Positions 12,301-32,199 are shown, counted from the first letter of the stretch. The stretch is DNA of 64,000 nt from Glandiceps talaboti (GCF_964340395.1 NC_135562.1:15321796-15385795), one strand, 5' to 3'. The notes: generated by a model not told the origin, from the sequence alone. Numbers and translations are program-made.

Positions 12301-15300
12301 ACATAATGAGGTGTTCTTGTAGTAGCTTCACGTTAGGGTATGGTTCGGGTAACTTCTTTGTCGCTAGGCCTGAACTTGCTTCGTTCTCTATAACACGCAT
12401 GGTATGAATTCGTTAAAATGTGGATAGCAGTCAGTAGTATGTACACCAGTAAAGTAGATAGTAACCGTGGCAGAAAGTTAAGATTTTAATCAAGTAAAAA
12501 GCGAAAACTTCAATATCCCATCAAACATATTAAAGCCTGGACGAATTCACGCTTTACCCCCATCTCGTTGGACAACCAATGCACGGTCTAAGCCCCCCCC
12601 CCACCTATCACCCCCACGACAAATGGACAATTTTTGCTTCTTATCTTACATACGGAGTGACGGGGAGATGGACCTTTTTCATTCCCGCTGATCGTCTGTC
12701 CGGGTATAGGTCGCTCTTGATGATCGACACAAAGACACCACACTAAAATGTATATCGAGAAGATAATGTTACCGGGTGGACGCATATTTTTTTTTATAAG
12801 TGTATATTTTTTAAAAACACAATTCATAGTGTTGTAGTACAAGAAGAGAGGGGAAAACGGACAGGTGCATGGACAGAATGAGACTCAGTGGACGGAGAGA
12901 CCAACCAAAAGAGAAAGACAAATTTAAAAACAAATGCGTCGCGGTTTATGCTTTGTAGAACAACTAAAATTAGAATCGGGGCATGGTCGGACAAGGAAAA
13001 TCGTTGTCGACTTTTTTTATACACTTTATGTTTCTACATTTTCGTTTGAGTCGCCCCTTACTATCTGTATCTACCTATACTCGTAAACATTTGAAAACAA
13101 AGCTACGGAATATTGGTATGTGAAGACGACTGACAATGAAATAAGCGACTGAAACGGACAATGCCACTCAGAACTACGGAAGGGGGGTTTTCCGACGGAA
13201 GTTAATTTACATAACAATAGAGTCGTTCACATCAGACTGCAAGGTAATTAGTTTTCTTTAGACGTTGGCCAACCGTCTATAGTTTTTCTTTGAACAGGTC
13301 GGAAGGAGTTACAAGCGTTCTTTTGTTTCGTTATATGTCCGGAGTCGCACTAGTCTGAGACATGTACTTACAAGATCCTCATAAACGTTTTACACCCGTT
13401 TTTTGTTGTTGAATGAAGTATGAAAAAGTATACAATACATCATGAAAGACCATTTTTGAGTTTTTTTATCGCTAAAACAACACCTTCCTTAATATGCGAA
13501 CGTTAGGTTCCGTTTTATGTAAGACGATAACTAAGAAGACACAAAGCGGACAGTCTTTTGTCTTCTTTGAGAAATGTTATGCGCTGTGGCGATATCGTGA
13601 TTATTCGAATCAAATATGCCAGTACGAAGTTCAACTTCAGTAGCAGGCTGTGGTCAAATTTCCGGCGACTTTGTTCGGCAACAATCGGAAAATTACCGTC
13701 GGCCCAGTCCAACTAAAAATCACTGAAAATTTGAAGTCACGTTGAAGCCAAAATTCGACTCGCAAAGCAGCCTGCCAGTACGGTGAAGACTGTGGTGAAA
13801 AAACCCGGTCACTATAAATCCTATCGCTAAGCAAAGCAGTCACGGTTGCGATTTGAGTTATAGCTAGGGTGGGTCAATTTTTCCCCCGACAAGGTCTTTT
13901 TTCTTCTCTATTTAGTTACTGTATATCAAAATCAAGTTAAGTCAAATTATTTGTTTGGCCCTAAACAAAAGTAATACTGCAAGCTACGAACATTTGTCCT
14001 CTGTCAGAACGAAAATACCAGGGAATATTTTGCTGTTAATAGTTGGACACTGGTTTGTTGTGTAAAGGGACGGGTGGGGTGGGGTGGGGTAGGGATGGTG
14101 GGGGTGGGAGGACTGGTATTGCCGTCGGGAAGTCTGTTACTTTACTACGACTCCTGAAAATATTTGTTTTATAATGAGCGATAAACATCACTCGCGGCTA
14201 CTACCAGTCGTGTTTGCACAATTTCCTTAAAAAACAAAATCTTGGCAAAATTAAATAAAAAAACAAACTTTCCCCGAGTCATGGAACAATTATTTTGAAC
14301 AAATTCAAATCTCTTTGTCCATGTTCACTTTTTCCTTCATTTTTATTCTAAGTATTATCTGTGACGTCAGGGTGGTTTAGTCATTGCGTTGGTTTAGGTG
14401 CTATTTTATGAATAAATTATCGACCCATGGTTTGTTGTTCTTGCTAATGGACTTCACGTAGACAAAAAGACAAGGAACTAACAAAGCACGCATTGAAGTT
14501 GAAACAAAATATTGTAATTTCGAAAGTAAGTGAAAGAAGTTCAACCCCAGTTACGGTTTCGGCAAACTGATTCAATTCTATGTAATGAAGGCTTTCTAGG
14601 TGTACTTTTTTGGACCCGGATTCCGACTGCAGAGAAACTGTTTCTCTTTTTGTTCTGCTTTGAAACGCTGACATCAGACTGGTGATTTTCAATCCCCATT
14701 TTAGAATATTATTAACAGACCCCCACACCAACAGCTATCACACGAAAAAACAGACATACAATGACGGTCCTGGTTATTACTGTTGGTTAATACTCTACGA
14801 GTTGAAATTCTCCTCCCTAAGAAAATAAATGTTTAGTTCTGGTTACCCGACCCCCACCTAGCTTTTCACTCGCGACCCTAAACTTCTTTTACACATTTCG
14901 AGAGAGAAAAATAATAAAATCGCAAAAAATGTGAAATCGCACGAGAAATAGTGGATGTGGAAACAGACATCAACTTAAAAATAAAACTATTCTTCCAATC
15001 GGTAATGGCTGTACAAATGATAGGAAGAAATAAACAACACATAGACCAAATTTGGAAAACAATGGAAAACCTGAACTAGACACTCTCACAGGAAACAATA
15101 TATAAAATAAAATAAAATAAAAAACCTAACTACCCCACCTATTCTAAAATTGAGCGTAATCGGAACCACACAATGTGTTTACAGAAGGGAACTTGAAAAA
15201 AGTTGAAGTTGACGAGTACAGTCAATATTGGCAAAATCGCTTAGTTTAGTTACACAACGGGACACGACACGTGCCAAGGTTTAATTAAAACAGGTTTGTT

Positions 15301-16740
15301 CTTCACAAAGCGTTCTAATTCAACATCACCTAATCATAGGAGTAGGCTTAGTGGGGCATAATTAACTGGCACGCGACCCCATCATTCAAATAAAACAAAG
15401 CATTGCAGGTTGCTTTGTTTTCAAAATGGTAAGAACACATTCAGTTTGTTTTTGACGGTACGGTTACTGTACTCATGGAGGTATAAGGGGACCTCCATGC
15501 TGTATTTACAAATGTAATAGTTTGAGTGACTAAGAGATTCTTTAAATTCGGATGTCTGTTTTTTTACAAGTCATTTTAACAAACAAAGCTGCACTGCAGG
15601 TCAACCACTGGCAGCCTTTGAAAGTATCCGACTACATGTACTTTCTGTATACTGCCTTGCATACTGAATAATTCGCTTACTAAGAGATTATCAAACTTCG
15701 GATGTATTTTTGTATCGAAAGAAAATAGACATAACGGCAAGATATTTCATGCCTTGCCCTTGCACAGGTTAAGGGTCTATCAGTGTGTTTGATAAAATAA
15801 TGAGCGAACAATAAAGTGCGAACTTTGAGGGTTACTGCATTTTCTGTCACTGTACTTTCCGGGTTAACTAGCGACAAATTCTAGTGTAAAGGGGTACAAA
15901 GAAAACACGTTAACATAACAAGTTGGTGATGAAATATATAACGGGTCAACTCTGACGCTGGCCAAATATGACAAAAACATGTGCACCCCTATAGTCCCAA
16001 TTGCACACATGTACTACATTCTACACACTCGCGTCAAAGCATGCACTGTGTATAGACCGTATGTACGCGAATATCGATCGACACAGATTGTTATATGAGA
16101 CGGTGATGGACGTATTGTTCTGTACTCGTCTCATGTTGCCGACCCGTTGTCTCAGCAATTAAAGTCGCTACCAAATGGTGCATACACACGGCGTTCTTTC
16201 TTTTGTTTTGTCATGAACAAACCGAATGAACTTAACAGTATATAGCTAAGAAAGGAGACCTGGTTTCTTTGTTTCCTTGGTAACGGTTTACTTGGACGAG
16301 CTGCCGCATCTGTCCCTTAAATCAGGACGACCACGTGCTGTTGGTGACTGAGAAGCAGGAGAAACTGAGAGGACAAAAGGGTTACCGAAGTCCACCGATT
16401 TTTTGTTTGTTTTAAAACTCAAACTTTAACTTAGCTATGAACTGTTACAATTTTATGTTTGAAGGTACTAACACAATTTTATTACACGGGTACGTACGCT
16501 GTGTAGACTATCACGAATATTGATAGAGAAGTGTTAGAAGTCTTATGTTAACCCCCCCCCCCCCACACACACACACTTTGTAGTTCAAGACCCGAGACCC
16601 CTTCAAACGACGAGGCATAATTATAATGTCGGACAGGTAACAGTTCAGTTTATGATAATTTGAAATATCTATTTAACATCAAAGTCCAGTGGTTGTCAGA
16701 AATGCTTACCCCCCCCCCTCCCTCCTGTTTTTACAAACAC
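9302..16740. other. Intergenic span, little visible content
   Basis: I see no exon with domain support, no RNA gene and no long tandem array. One AGGCCT-family MITE lies at 14815-15176. G-rich (about 14080-14110) and C-rich (about 16551-16564) homopolymer tracts are present. Confidence 0.55.
14815..15176. mobile_element. AGGCCT-family MITE, copy 1 (degraded)
   Basis: Shows the family order: TTCTGGTTACCCGACC near one end, GAGAAATAGTGGATGTGGAAACAGACATCAAC in the middle as separate conserved blocks, and ATTGAGCGTAATCGGAACC at the other end. The terminal AGGCCT is lost on both sides, so this is the most decayed of the six copies. Non-coding. Confidence 0.75.
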
Positions 16741-16762
16741 GGTGTATCCATGCATCATCGTA

Positions 16763-16884
16763 TACCACAGCCTCGCAGCCGTCGCAGTCTCGCGAAAGAA
16801 GTGTCAGCTCTGGTTTCCAGAAATGCTCTTTCGCACTGTCGCGGAAGAAATATTAATACCATGATCAGCTCTGGTTTGCGAGAG
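16763..16884. repeat. Short dispersed repeat (CCACAGCCTC...CTCTGGTTTGCGAGA type), copy 1
   Basis: Begins ACCACAGCCTC and ends CTCTGGTTTGCGAGAG, with an internal TTTCGCACTGTCGCGGA block. Related copies lie at 18061-18150, 21648-21700, 28900-28977 and 44902-45000, in both orientations. About 50-120 bp, non-coding. Confidence 0.65.
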
Positions 16885-17339
16885 TGAATGCCATTATCGC
16901 GTCGCTGTCACTTTGAAAGCCTTTTATATACCATCCCAAGTCCGAATCCCGACCATGACTTTGACCTTGTTTTTGCACTACGTCAGAGTTCACTTGGAGG
17001 ACTTTCGTAAATCATGGAAAGTTGTGCTTTCAAGAGTCCCTAGTTCCTGGCTTAATTAAAGGAAGCGATACACTGTTATTATATGAATTATTTGCTTTCA
17101 TTTTGAAATATCATTTGATGATTCCAACTACTCAAAATATAAAACATGTTGAATCGTGTACAATAACTAGAATGGCAACGAATTCAGTCTGTGGTTGCCA
17201 AAACTCTCAATTACCCAGTTTTGGTTCGTATTTACATTTGTATTTTGAAAAAAAAATCTTTACTTTTTAGGCGAGTTTTGTAACCCTTGTGAGTAAATCA
17301 GAGGGCCCACTCACCGTGCACTGACTCACTCTAACTGGT

Positions 17340-17740
17340 CATTAATATTCATGAATCATTGCAAGAACGTATCTAATCGGTCATGAATATTCATAAGTCA
17401 CTGCAACAAACTATTGAATATATGAATATTTAATAGCCACTGCAAGACAATACCAACTATTATATGAATATTTATGAGTCACTGCAAGAAAGCAACAAAT
17501 ATGATATGAATATTAATAAGTCAATGCAAGAAAGTAAGAAAATATATGAATATTCATGAGTCACTACAAGAAAGTAACAAATATGATATGAATATTCATG
17601 AATCAATACAAGAAAGTAACAAAATATATGAATATTCATGAATCAATGCAAAAAAGTAACAAATATGATATGAATATTCATGAGTCAATGCAAGAAAGTA
17701 ACAAAATATATGAATATTCATGATCGTTACAAGAAAAAAA
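17340..17740. repeat. Minisatellite of about 40-42 bp built on ATGAATATTCAT
   Basis: About ten units, each with an ATGAATATTCAT-like palindrome followed by GAGTCAATGCAAGAAAGTAAC-like sequence. Left units are more diverged than right ones. No spacers of the kind a CRISPR array would show. Confidence 0.92.
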
Positions 17741-18060
17741 AACAAATACTAATAATGGGTTATGAATATTCGTGAAATATTGATTGCAAAGATGCAAAGA
17801 CGAGATGAAAATAATACAATTTCAGAGTATTTTTCTGTCTCTTGTTTAATATAAATTGCGACCGACAACCATCGTATAAGCTCATCATCGTGGTTACGGG
17901 GCTGTATATAACTCAACACCCCCACCTCCCCCTACTTTAGGTGTAATTCCATATTGGACCAACAATCTATGAAGGCTTTTCATTGGACAAAGTTTGGAGT
18001 TCTTATCTATAATAAACTCTTTCTACTGGACAAAGTTTGACATTCTCGAAAAGCCAGACG

Positions 18061-18150
18061 TGTTATTTCTTCTTACACTGCGAAATAACGAAATAACGCA
18101 CCTCTTAGCGGTGCGTCTTGGACGGTGCCGTAAAAGAGGCTGTGGTTAAT
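18061..18150. repeat. Short dispersed repeat, copy 2
   Basis: Contains GTTATTTCTTCTTACACTGCG and GGACGGTGCCGTAAAAG followed by AGGCTGTGG, shared with the copies at 21648 and 28900. Confidence 0.65.
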
Positions 18151-18657
18151 TTACGACGATGAATTAAGAGTTGTATTCCATAAACGCTAACATGACAAAG
18201 TTTCGTTGTTTTTAGGGAAGAACAATGGTGTGACATTGAATACTTGGATTAATTACACAGTCTTATGACTGAGGACTGATTTAATATTTTCTGAGAGATA
18301 CAAACGGAGTACAAAACCGCACATATCGCATACTTTTTATAACTTTAATACCCTATCTCACGGCGAAATAGGTTTTAATATCTGATGAAAAATTGACGTT
18401 TTCGTTATGTGTGATTGATTATCTAGTATAAAACAGTAAATGACATTGAATATCGTAAAATCACGTGACCTATCGAGGAAACGATACAGATATGTGTACA
18501 TAGGTCGTAACGGTGTGGTGTATTCTAATATAAGAAAAGAAGAACTGAGAAGATAATAGACAATATCCCTTTGAACATATAACGATGATCTACGTATCAT
18601 ATTATGACTGTATACAGATACTTTGAAAAGAGTACATCCATCAACATGTAGGCCTAC

Positions 18658-19092
18658 ATACACACACACACACACACATACATACGCACGCACGCACCAC
18701 GCATACATAATACATACATACATACATACATACATACATACATACATACATACACACATACATACATACGCACGCAACACGCATACATAATACATACACG
18801 CACATACATACATACATACATACACACATACATACATACATACATACATACACACATACATACATACACACGCATACATACCCACGCATACATACATACA
18901 TGCATACATACATACATGCATACATACATACATACATACATACATACATGCATACATACATACATACATACATACATACATACATACACACATACATACA
19001 ACATACATACATAGTACATACATACATACATACATACATACATACATACATACAACATACATACATAGTACATACATACATACATACATACA
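18658..19092. repeat. (CATA)n / (CA)n compound microsatellite
   Basis: About 435 bp of CATA with CACA and CGCA variants, ending 6 bp before the 3' box of U2-like copy 1. Open frames across it are repeat artefacts. Confidence 0.97.
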
Positions 19093-19098
19093 TATTAA

Positions 19099-19107
19099 TC
19101 TATCTTT
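19099..19107 (-). terminator. 3'-box-like element of U2-like copy 1
   Basis: On the minus strand reads AAAGATAGA, which fits the AAARNNAGA core of the snRNA 3' box used for Integrator-dependent 3' end formation. It lies about 15 nt past the estimated RNA 3' end, a normal distance. The GTTT half of the full consensus is not seen. Confidence 0.65.
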
Positions 19108-19121
19108 TGATTTGCATATTA

Positions 19122-19315
19122 GGGCCTATATCCCAGATGTACTGCAATACTGGGCTGACCCTACTAATCTCGTTGAAGCAAGCTTCTCAGAGACCCGTCA
19201 TTGTCAAAAATTCAGGTAACAGATTTGTGTTGCCATAACAACACCGGCAGCTGTTACGCTGACCGAGAACGGATACTACACGCGATCTTAGCCTCCAAGG
19301 GCCGTGAAACGCTAT
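19122..19315 (-). ncRNA. Divergent U2-like spliceosomal snRNA, copy 1
   Basis: About 194 nt, close to the usual U2 length of about 190. On the minus strand the RNA starts AUAGCGUUUCACGG. Visible in order: the U6 helix II segment CGUUUCAC, which pairs with the conserved U6 GUGAAGCG with one G-U; stem-loop I (arms 19300-19303 and 19290-19293); GGCUAAGAUC, the U6 helix Ia/Ib segment; branch-point recognition GUAGUA (19274-19279); stem-loop IIa (19245-19265); IIb (19227-19244); Sm site AAUUUUUGA (19204-19212); III (19168-19193); IV (19132-19154), whose loop UAUUGCAGUAC is the U2 A'/B'' site. Many 5'-half bases differ from canonical U2, yet the pairings hold. It could be a specialised paralogue or, less likely, a pseudogene family. 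Function is inferred from structure only. Confidence 0.82.
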
Positions 19316-19337
19316 GTGGATGACGAGAAGTTGCCCG

Positions 19338-19345
19338 TATTTATA
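19338..19345 (-). promoter_or_regulatory. TATA box of U2-like copy 1
   Basis: TATAAATA at -23 to -30 from the RNA 5' end. Sea-urchin U2 promoters, as I recall, use a TATA element at about -25, whereas vertebrate U2 promoters lack one. A block GGTATGG with GACGTCGG farther upstream (about 19365-19390) is shared with copy 2 and may hold the PSE. Confidence 0.7.
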
Positions 19346-19487
19346 CTCAACGTGCCAAGTAGAAGGTATGGTTTGATAAAGACGTCGGATCGACGTAGTA
19401 ACTCGTATCGTCCGATTGACGTCGTTGTGAGTAACTCGTATTGTATTGTTCGTAAGTCTTTAAACTGATGATGTAAAGTCGCCTCTG

Positions 19488-19514
19488 ATTGGCCAAATAT
19501 TTACATATGCAAAT
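19488..19514 (-). promoter_or_regulatory. Octamer plus CCAAT box, candidate distal element of U2-like copy 1
   Basis: A perfect ATGCAAAT octamer (19507-19514, read on the + strand) and a CCAAT box (minus strand, 19488-19492) lie about 175-200 bp upstream of the RNA start. snRNA distal sequence elements in animals often combine an octamer with another site near -200. This segment lies outside the duplicated unit and is absent from copy 2. Confidence 0.5.
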
Positions 19515-20028
19515 TATATACCAAACGTCACGGCGACGATTTCTCATCACAATGTATACAAAGGTCATAACACCAGAAACCAAACTATTCGTATTGGATG
19601 GACGGCCATATCCTAAAATATTAAGTTATTTATACCCTATCTCACTGCGACAAATGTTTTAATATCTGATGAAAAAATTGACGTTTTCATTGTGTGTGAT
19701 TGATTGTCCAGAATAAAATAATAACTAATATTGAACATCACGTGACCTACCAAGGAAATGATATAGATATGTGTACATAGGTCCTCATGGTGTGGTGTAT
19801 TTTTAAAAGAACTGATAAGGTAATATAACTGACGATAATAATATGTTAATTACATGTCACAGTCAGACTAAAAGTACATATACTGAGTAAGTTGGAAGTA
19901 CATCATATGTATGAAAACTTGACAATATTCCTTTGAACATAACACGATGATCTACGTATCGTTATGACTGTATACAGATACTTTGAAAAGATTTGTGGAG
20001 TACATCCATCAACATGTAGGCCTACATA

Positions 20029-20600
20029 CATCTATCCACCCACCCATCCATCCATACACACATACGCACTCACGTACACACATGCATACATAATAAATAA
20101 ATACATACATACATACATACATACATACATACCTACATACATACATACATACATACATACATACACACAATACACTCATACATGATACATACATACATAC
20201 ATACATACATACATACATACATACATACATACATACATACATACATCCATGCATACATACATACATACATACGTACGTACACACATACATGCATACATAC
20301 ATACATACATACATACATACATACCATACATACATACATACATACATACATACATACATACATACATACATACATACATACATACATACAAACATACACA
20401 CAATACACTCATACATGATACATACATACATACATACATACATACATACATACATACATACATACATACATACATACATACATACATCCATGCATACATA
20501 CATACATACATACATACGTACGTACGTCCATACATACATACATACATGATACATACATACATACATACATACATACATACATACATACATACAGTCATAC
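20029..20600. repeat. (CATA)n microsatellite
   Basis: About 570 bp of CATA with an internal higher-order duplication: ACACAATACACTCATACATG occurs at both about 20164 and about 20398. It ends just before the 3' box of copy 2. Confidence 0.97.
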
Positions 20601-20607
20601 ATATTAA

Positions 20608-20616
20608 TCTATCTTT
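20608..20616 (-). terminator. 3'-box-like element of U2-like copy 2
   Basis: AAAGATAGA on the minus strand, at the same distance past the RNA end as in copy 1. Confidence 0.65.
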
Positions 20617-20630
20617 TGATTTGCATATTA

Positions 20631-20824
20631 GGGCCTATATCCCAGATGTACTGCAATACTGGGCTGACCCTACCAATCTCGTTGAAGCAAGCTTCTCAGA
20701 GACTAGTCATTGTCAAAAATTCAGGTAACAGGTTTGTGTTGCCATAACAACACCGGCAGCTGTTACGCTGACCGAGAACGGATACTACACGCGATCTTAG
20801 CCTCCAAGGGCCGTGAAACGCTAT
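20631..20824 (-). ncRNA. Divergent U2-like spliceosomal snRNA, copy 2
   Basis: 194 nt, nearly identical to copy 1. Few differences are seen: one in the IIb-Sm linker, one in the lower part of stem III (GAUUGG instead of GAUUAG) and changes just before stem III (GACUAG against GACGGG). SLI, GGCUAAGAUC, GUAGUA, IIa, IIb, Sm site and IV are unchanged. The promoter keeps a TATA box at the same spacing. The shared unit with copy 1 shows it arose by tandem duplication. Confidence 0.82.
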
Positions 20825-20846
20825 GCGGATGACGAGAAGTAGCCCG

Positions 20847-20854
20847 TATTTATA
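20847..20854 (-). promoter_or_regulatory. TATA box of U2-like copy 2
   Basis: TATAAATA at -23 to -30, identical in place to copy 1; the flank on its far side (ATACACGG) differs. Confidence 0.7.
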
Positions 20855-21175
20855 TACACGGTATGGCTGGACGTTGGGTCGACGTCGTAGTGGTGAGTAA
20901 CTCATATTGTTGAAATACAATAGAGCAGAACAAAGGACTATTGTATTGCATTGTGCAGAAACCAATACACAACGTCTGCATACAGCATAGACCCGCCACC
21001 AACGTTGCATACAGTTACTTACGTACGTAGAAATAACGTTCTCTGTGGACACAAAACGTTTGACCAAATAATGTCGAATTCCCGTGACGTTTGACCGAAA
21101 AACATTACCAAAACGTTGCTGTGGTATTGAAAACAAATTTTCTGTATGTCAAGATAGCGTTTTCTAAACAATTGA

Positions 21176-21202
21176 CACACACACACACACACACACATAC
21201 AC
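21176..21202. repeat. (CA)n microsatellite
   Basis: Short CA run with one CATA interruption. Confidence 0.9.
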
Positions 21203-21647
21203 ACGCTTTAAAGATGGCAGTTAAACCATATATCTTGGAGGGGGACACAATTGTAATTAATATAGCCCTCTCGCCAGTCAGTTTGGTACAAATATATTTC
21301 TGTCAACAGAAATTATTTTTGCTATTAAAGAATGTTGAATGTGATGATCACAGCAGTGAAGATTGTACATGGTGCAAATTTTTGATGTATATACTGACAG
21401 TGGAATATATACAAGATCTCGGGGGGGGGGGGCGGTTACTCAAAATACCCATGGGGTTAGTCTAAGTTTATGAGGAGGGAGGGGGTTGTCACTTATATTT
21501 TGGGACATACATTCCTCCGATTCCCTCCCAGGCCGTAAATGACGATGGCACCTTAGTGATACTGATAGCCGTGTTTGTAAATGTGTGTATTTATCCACTC
21601 TCGCAAGCCATAGCACATGATTTCTACCGTAGCAACAAAATTTGTCT

Positions 21648-21700
21648 TGGCAGTGCGTGTTGGACGGTGCCGTAAAAGAGGATGTGGTTTACGACGATGG
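21648..21700. repeat. Short dispersed repeat, copy 3
   Basis: GGACGGTGCCGTAAAAG followed by AGGATGTGGTTTACGACG, closely matching the copy at 18061-18150 and its flank. Confidence 0.65.
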
Positions 21701-22076
21701 TAGTAAATATTTACCTAGATCTGTACCCGTCTCTGTCTCTATTGTGCAGGAGGTATTATTAAGAGGTTTGGTGTTTGAGAATGTTATAACATCATAATAA
21801 TCATGTACTGATGTATCAATTACAATGAACAAATTTATAGAACTGGAAAGTATGGCATAAGTTTTGGGAGAGCTAATATCTATTATGACACTGGCACTGA
21901 CATATTTGTTACTACAGAGCATAGACCCTCCTGGTGGAGGGTCTATGTACAGAGCTGGGCCTGTTGATACACTTTTATAATACATTCGTTGCAGCAGCAA
22001 CAACAACAACAACAACAACAAATGTTTAAGAAAAAAACAGACAACGTAGAAGTCAAACGCCTTGACAAATTCACTT

Positions 22077-22085
22077 TCTATCTTT
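22077..22085 (-). terminator. 3'-box-like element of U2-like copy 3
   Basis: AAAGATAGA on the minus strand. Homology between copy 3 and copies 1 and 2 stops right at this element, which suggests it is the functional limit of the gene. Confidence 0.65.
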
Positions 22086-22099
22086 TGATTTGCATATTA

Positions 22100-22291
22100 G
22101 GGCCTATCCCAGATGTACTGCAATACTGGGCTGACCCTACCAATCTCGTTGAAGCAAGCTTCTCAGAGACGAGTCATTGTCAAAAATTCAGGTAACAGGT
22201 TTGTGTTGCCATAACAACACCGGCAGCTGTTACGCTGACCGAGAACGGATACTACACGCGATCTAAGCCTCAAAGGGCCGTGAAACGCTAT
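22100..22291 (-). ncRNA. Divergent U2-like spliceosomal snRNA, copy 3
   Basis: 192 nt; lacks two bases after stem IV that copies 1 and 2 have. The 5' domain reads GGCUUAGAUC, so one A between U6 helices Ia and Ib is replaced by U, and the SLI loop has UUUGA instead of UUGGA. GUAGUA, IIa, IIb, IIc partner, Sm site and IV are intact. Homology to the other copies covers the RNA plus the segment through the 3' box and no further on either side. The promoter is therefore unrelated in sequence, yet it has a TATA box at the same position. This copy could be the most diverged functional member or an insertion captured by a fortuitous TATA. Confidence 0.78.
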
Positions 22292-22313
22292 ACCACTGTC
22301 ATGAAAATCAATC

Positions 22314-22321
22314 ATTTTATA
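22314..22321 (-). promoter_or_regulatory. TATA box of U2-like copy 3
   Basis: TATAAAAT at -23 to -30, the same place as in copies 1 and 2 although the rest of the upstream sequence is unrelated. Confidence 0.55.
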
Positions 22322-22937
22322 CCCCAGTTTGTTGAAATTGCGGTGCAGTTCGAGTTTGACGAAGGGCTGACGTTTGCCTTTTCACGTCGGTCTTACGTTC
22401 AAGAAAACAATGTCTGTCGTAGAGGGCGACATTTGGTGAACTTTGCTCCAGATAGATACGTCATCGTTATCCCTTTTCTTTAGAACTGTTCATTTGTTTA
22501 TCCATATATGGTAGACCTTCCCACGCCTCTAAGTAACGTCACAGCGGGTATCTAAAAACTCATCCGTGCATGGGTAAACTTATATCGCATGTTTTCCGGG
22601 AAGAAACTTTATTTCCAGAAGCTATTACTAGAAATACGACAAACGCAGACTAAGTTTTAATCTTGTGGTAGTCTTCGAAATAGTACACACGCTACCGCTG
22701 GAAGTTGAGACGTACATTGGAAGGTGAACAATTCTCCAACCGAGACTGAATTTCATTTGTTTTTTTATTTGGTACTGAACAAGTCTCATACGCCGCTGAC
22801 ACCGGACCTTTATTTACATCTTCAGGCCATCTGGTTTCCGCTTTTCTTTTCTCCCTTGGAAGGTCGGAGTGGAAGTGATCCAGTCACCTACAGCATTTTA
22901 ATATCGGTGTCACTTTTCAAAAAACATATATTATAGG

Positions 22938-32199
<9,262 letters not shown>

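Larger units (their letters stand above)
18348..19445. repeat. Tandem duplication carrying U2-like snRNA copy 1
   Basis: Unit 1 starts at ATACCCTATCTCAC (18348) and includes the CATA microsatellite, the U2-like gene and its proximal promoter. The same order recurs from 19632 to about 20913. Homology ends near GAGTAACTC on the promoter side. Confidence 0.85.
19632..20913. repeat. Tandem duplication carrying U2-like snRNA copy 2
   Basis: Second unit of about 1.28 kb, starting ATACCCTATCTCAC. It repeats GTACATCCATCAACATGTAG and the CATA array before the gene. An extra insertion lies at about 19815-19915 relative to unit 1. Confidence 0.85.

Noticed and set aside
16550-16575. Poly-C and CA tract as a structured element
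   Set aside because: Simple homopolymer and dinucleotide run; no partner sequence nearby.
20696-21136. Minus-strand frame of 146 residues overlapping U2-like copy 2
   Set aside because: It runs through the promoter and 5' part of the snRNA copy, shows no domain and is not preserved in copies 1 and 3.
19122-22291. U2-derived SINE as the explanation for the three U2-like copies
   Set aside because: No poly(A) or simple-repeat tail inherent to the unit, full-length RNA structure with compensated pairings, a 3'-box-like element and TATA at fixed spacing. Not fully excluded; a genome-wide copy count would decide.
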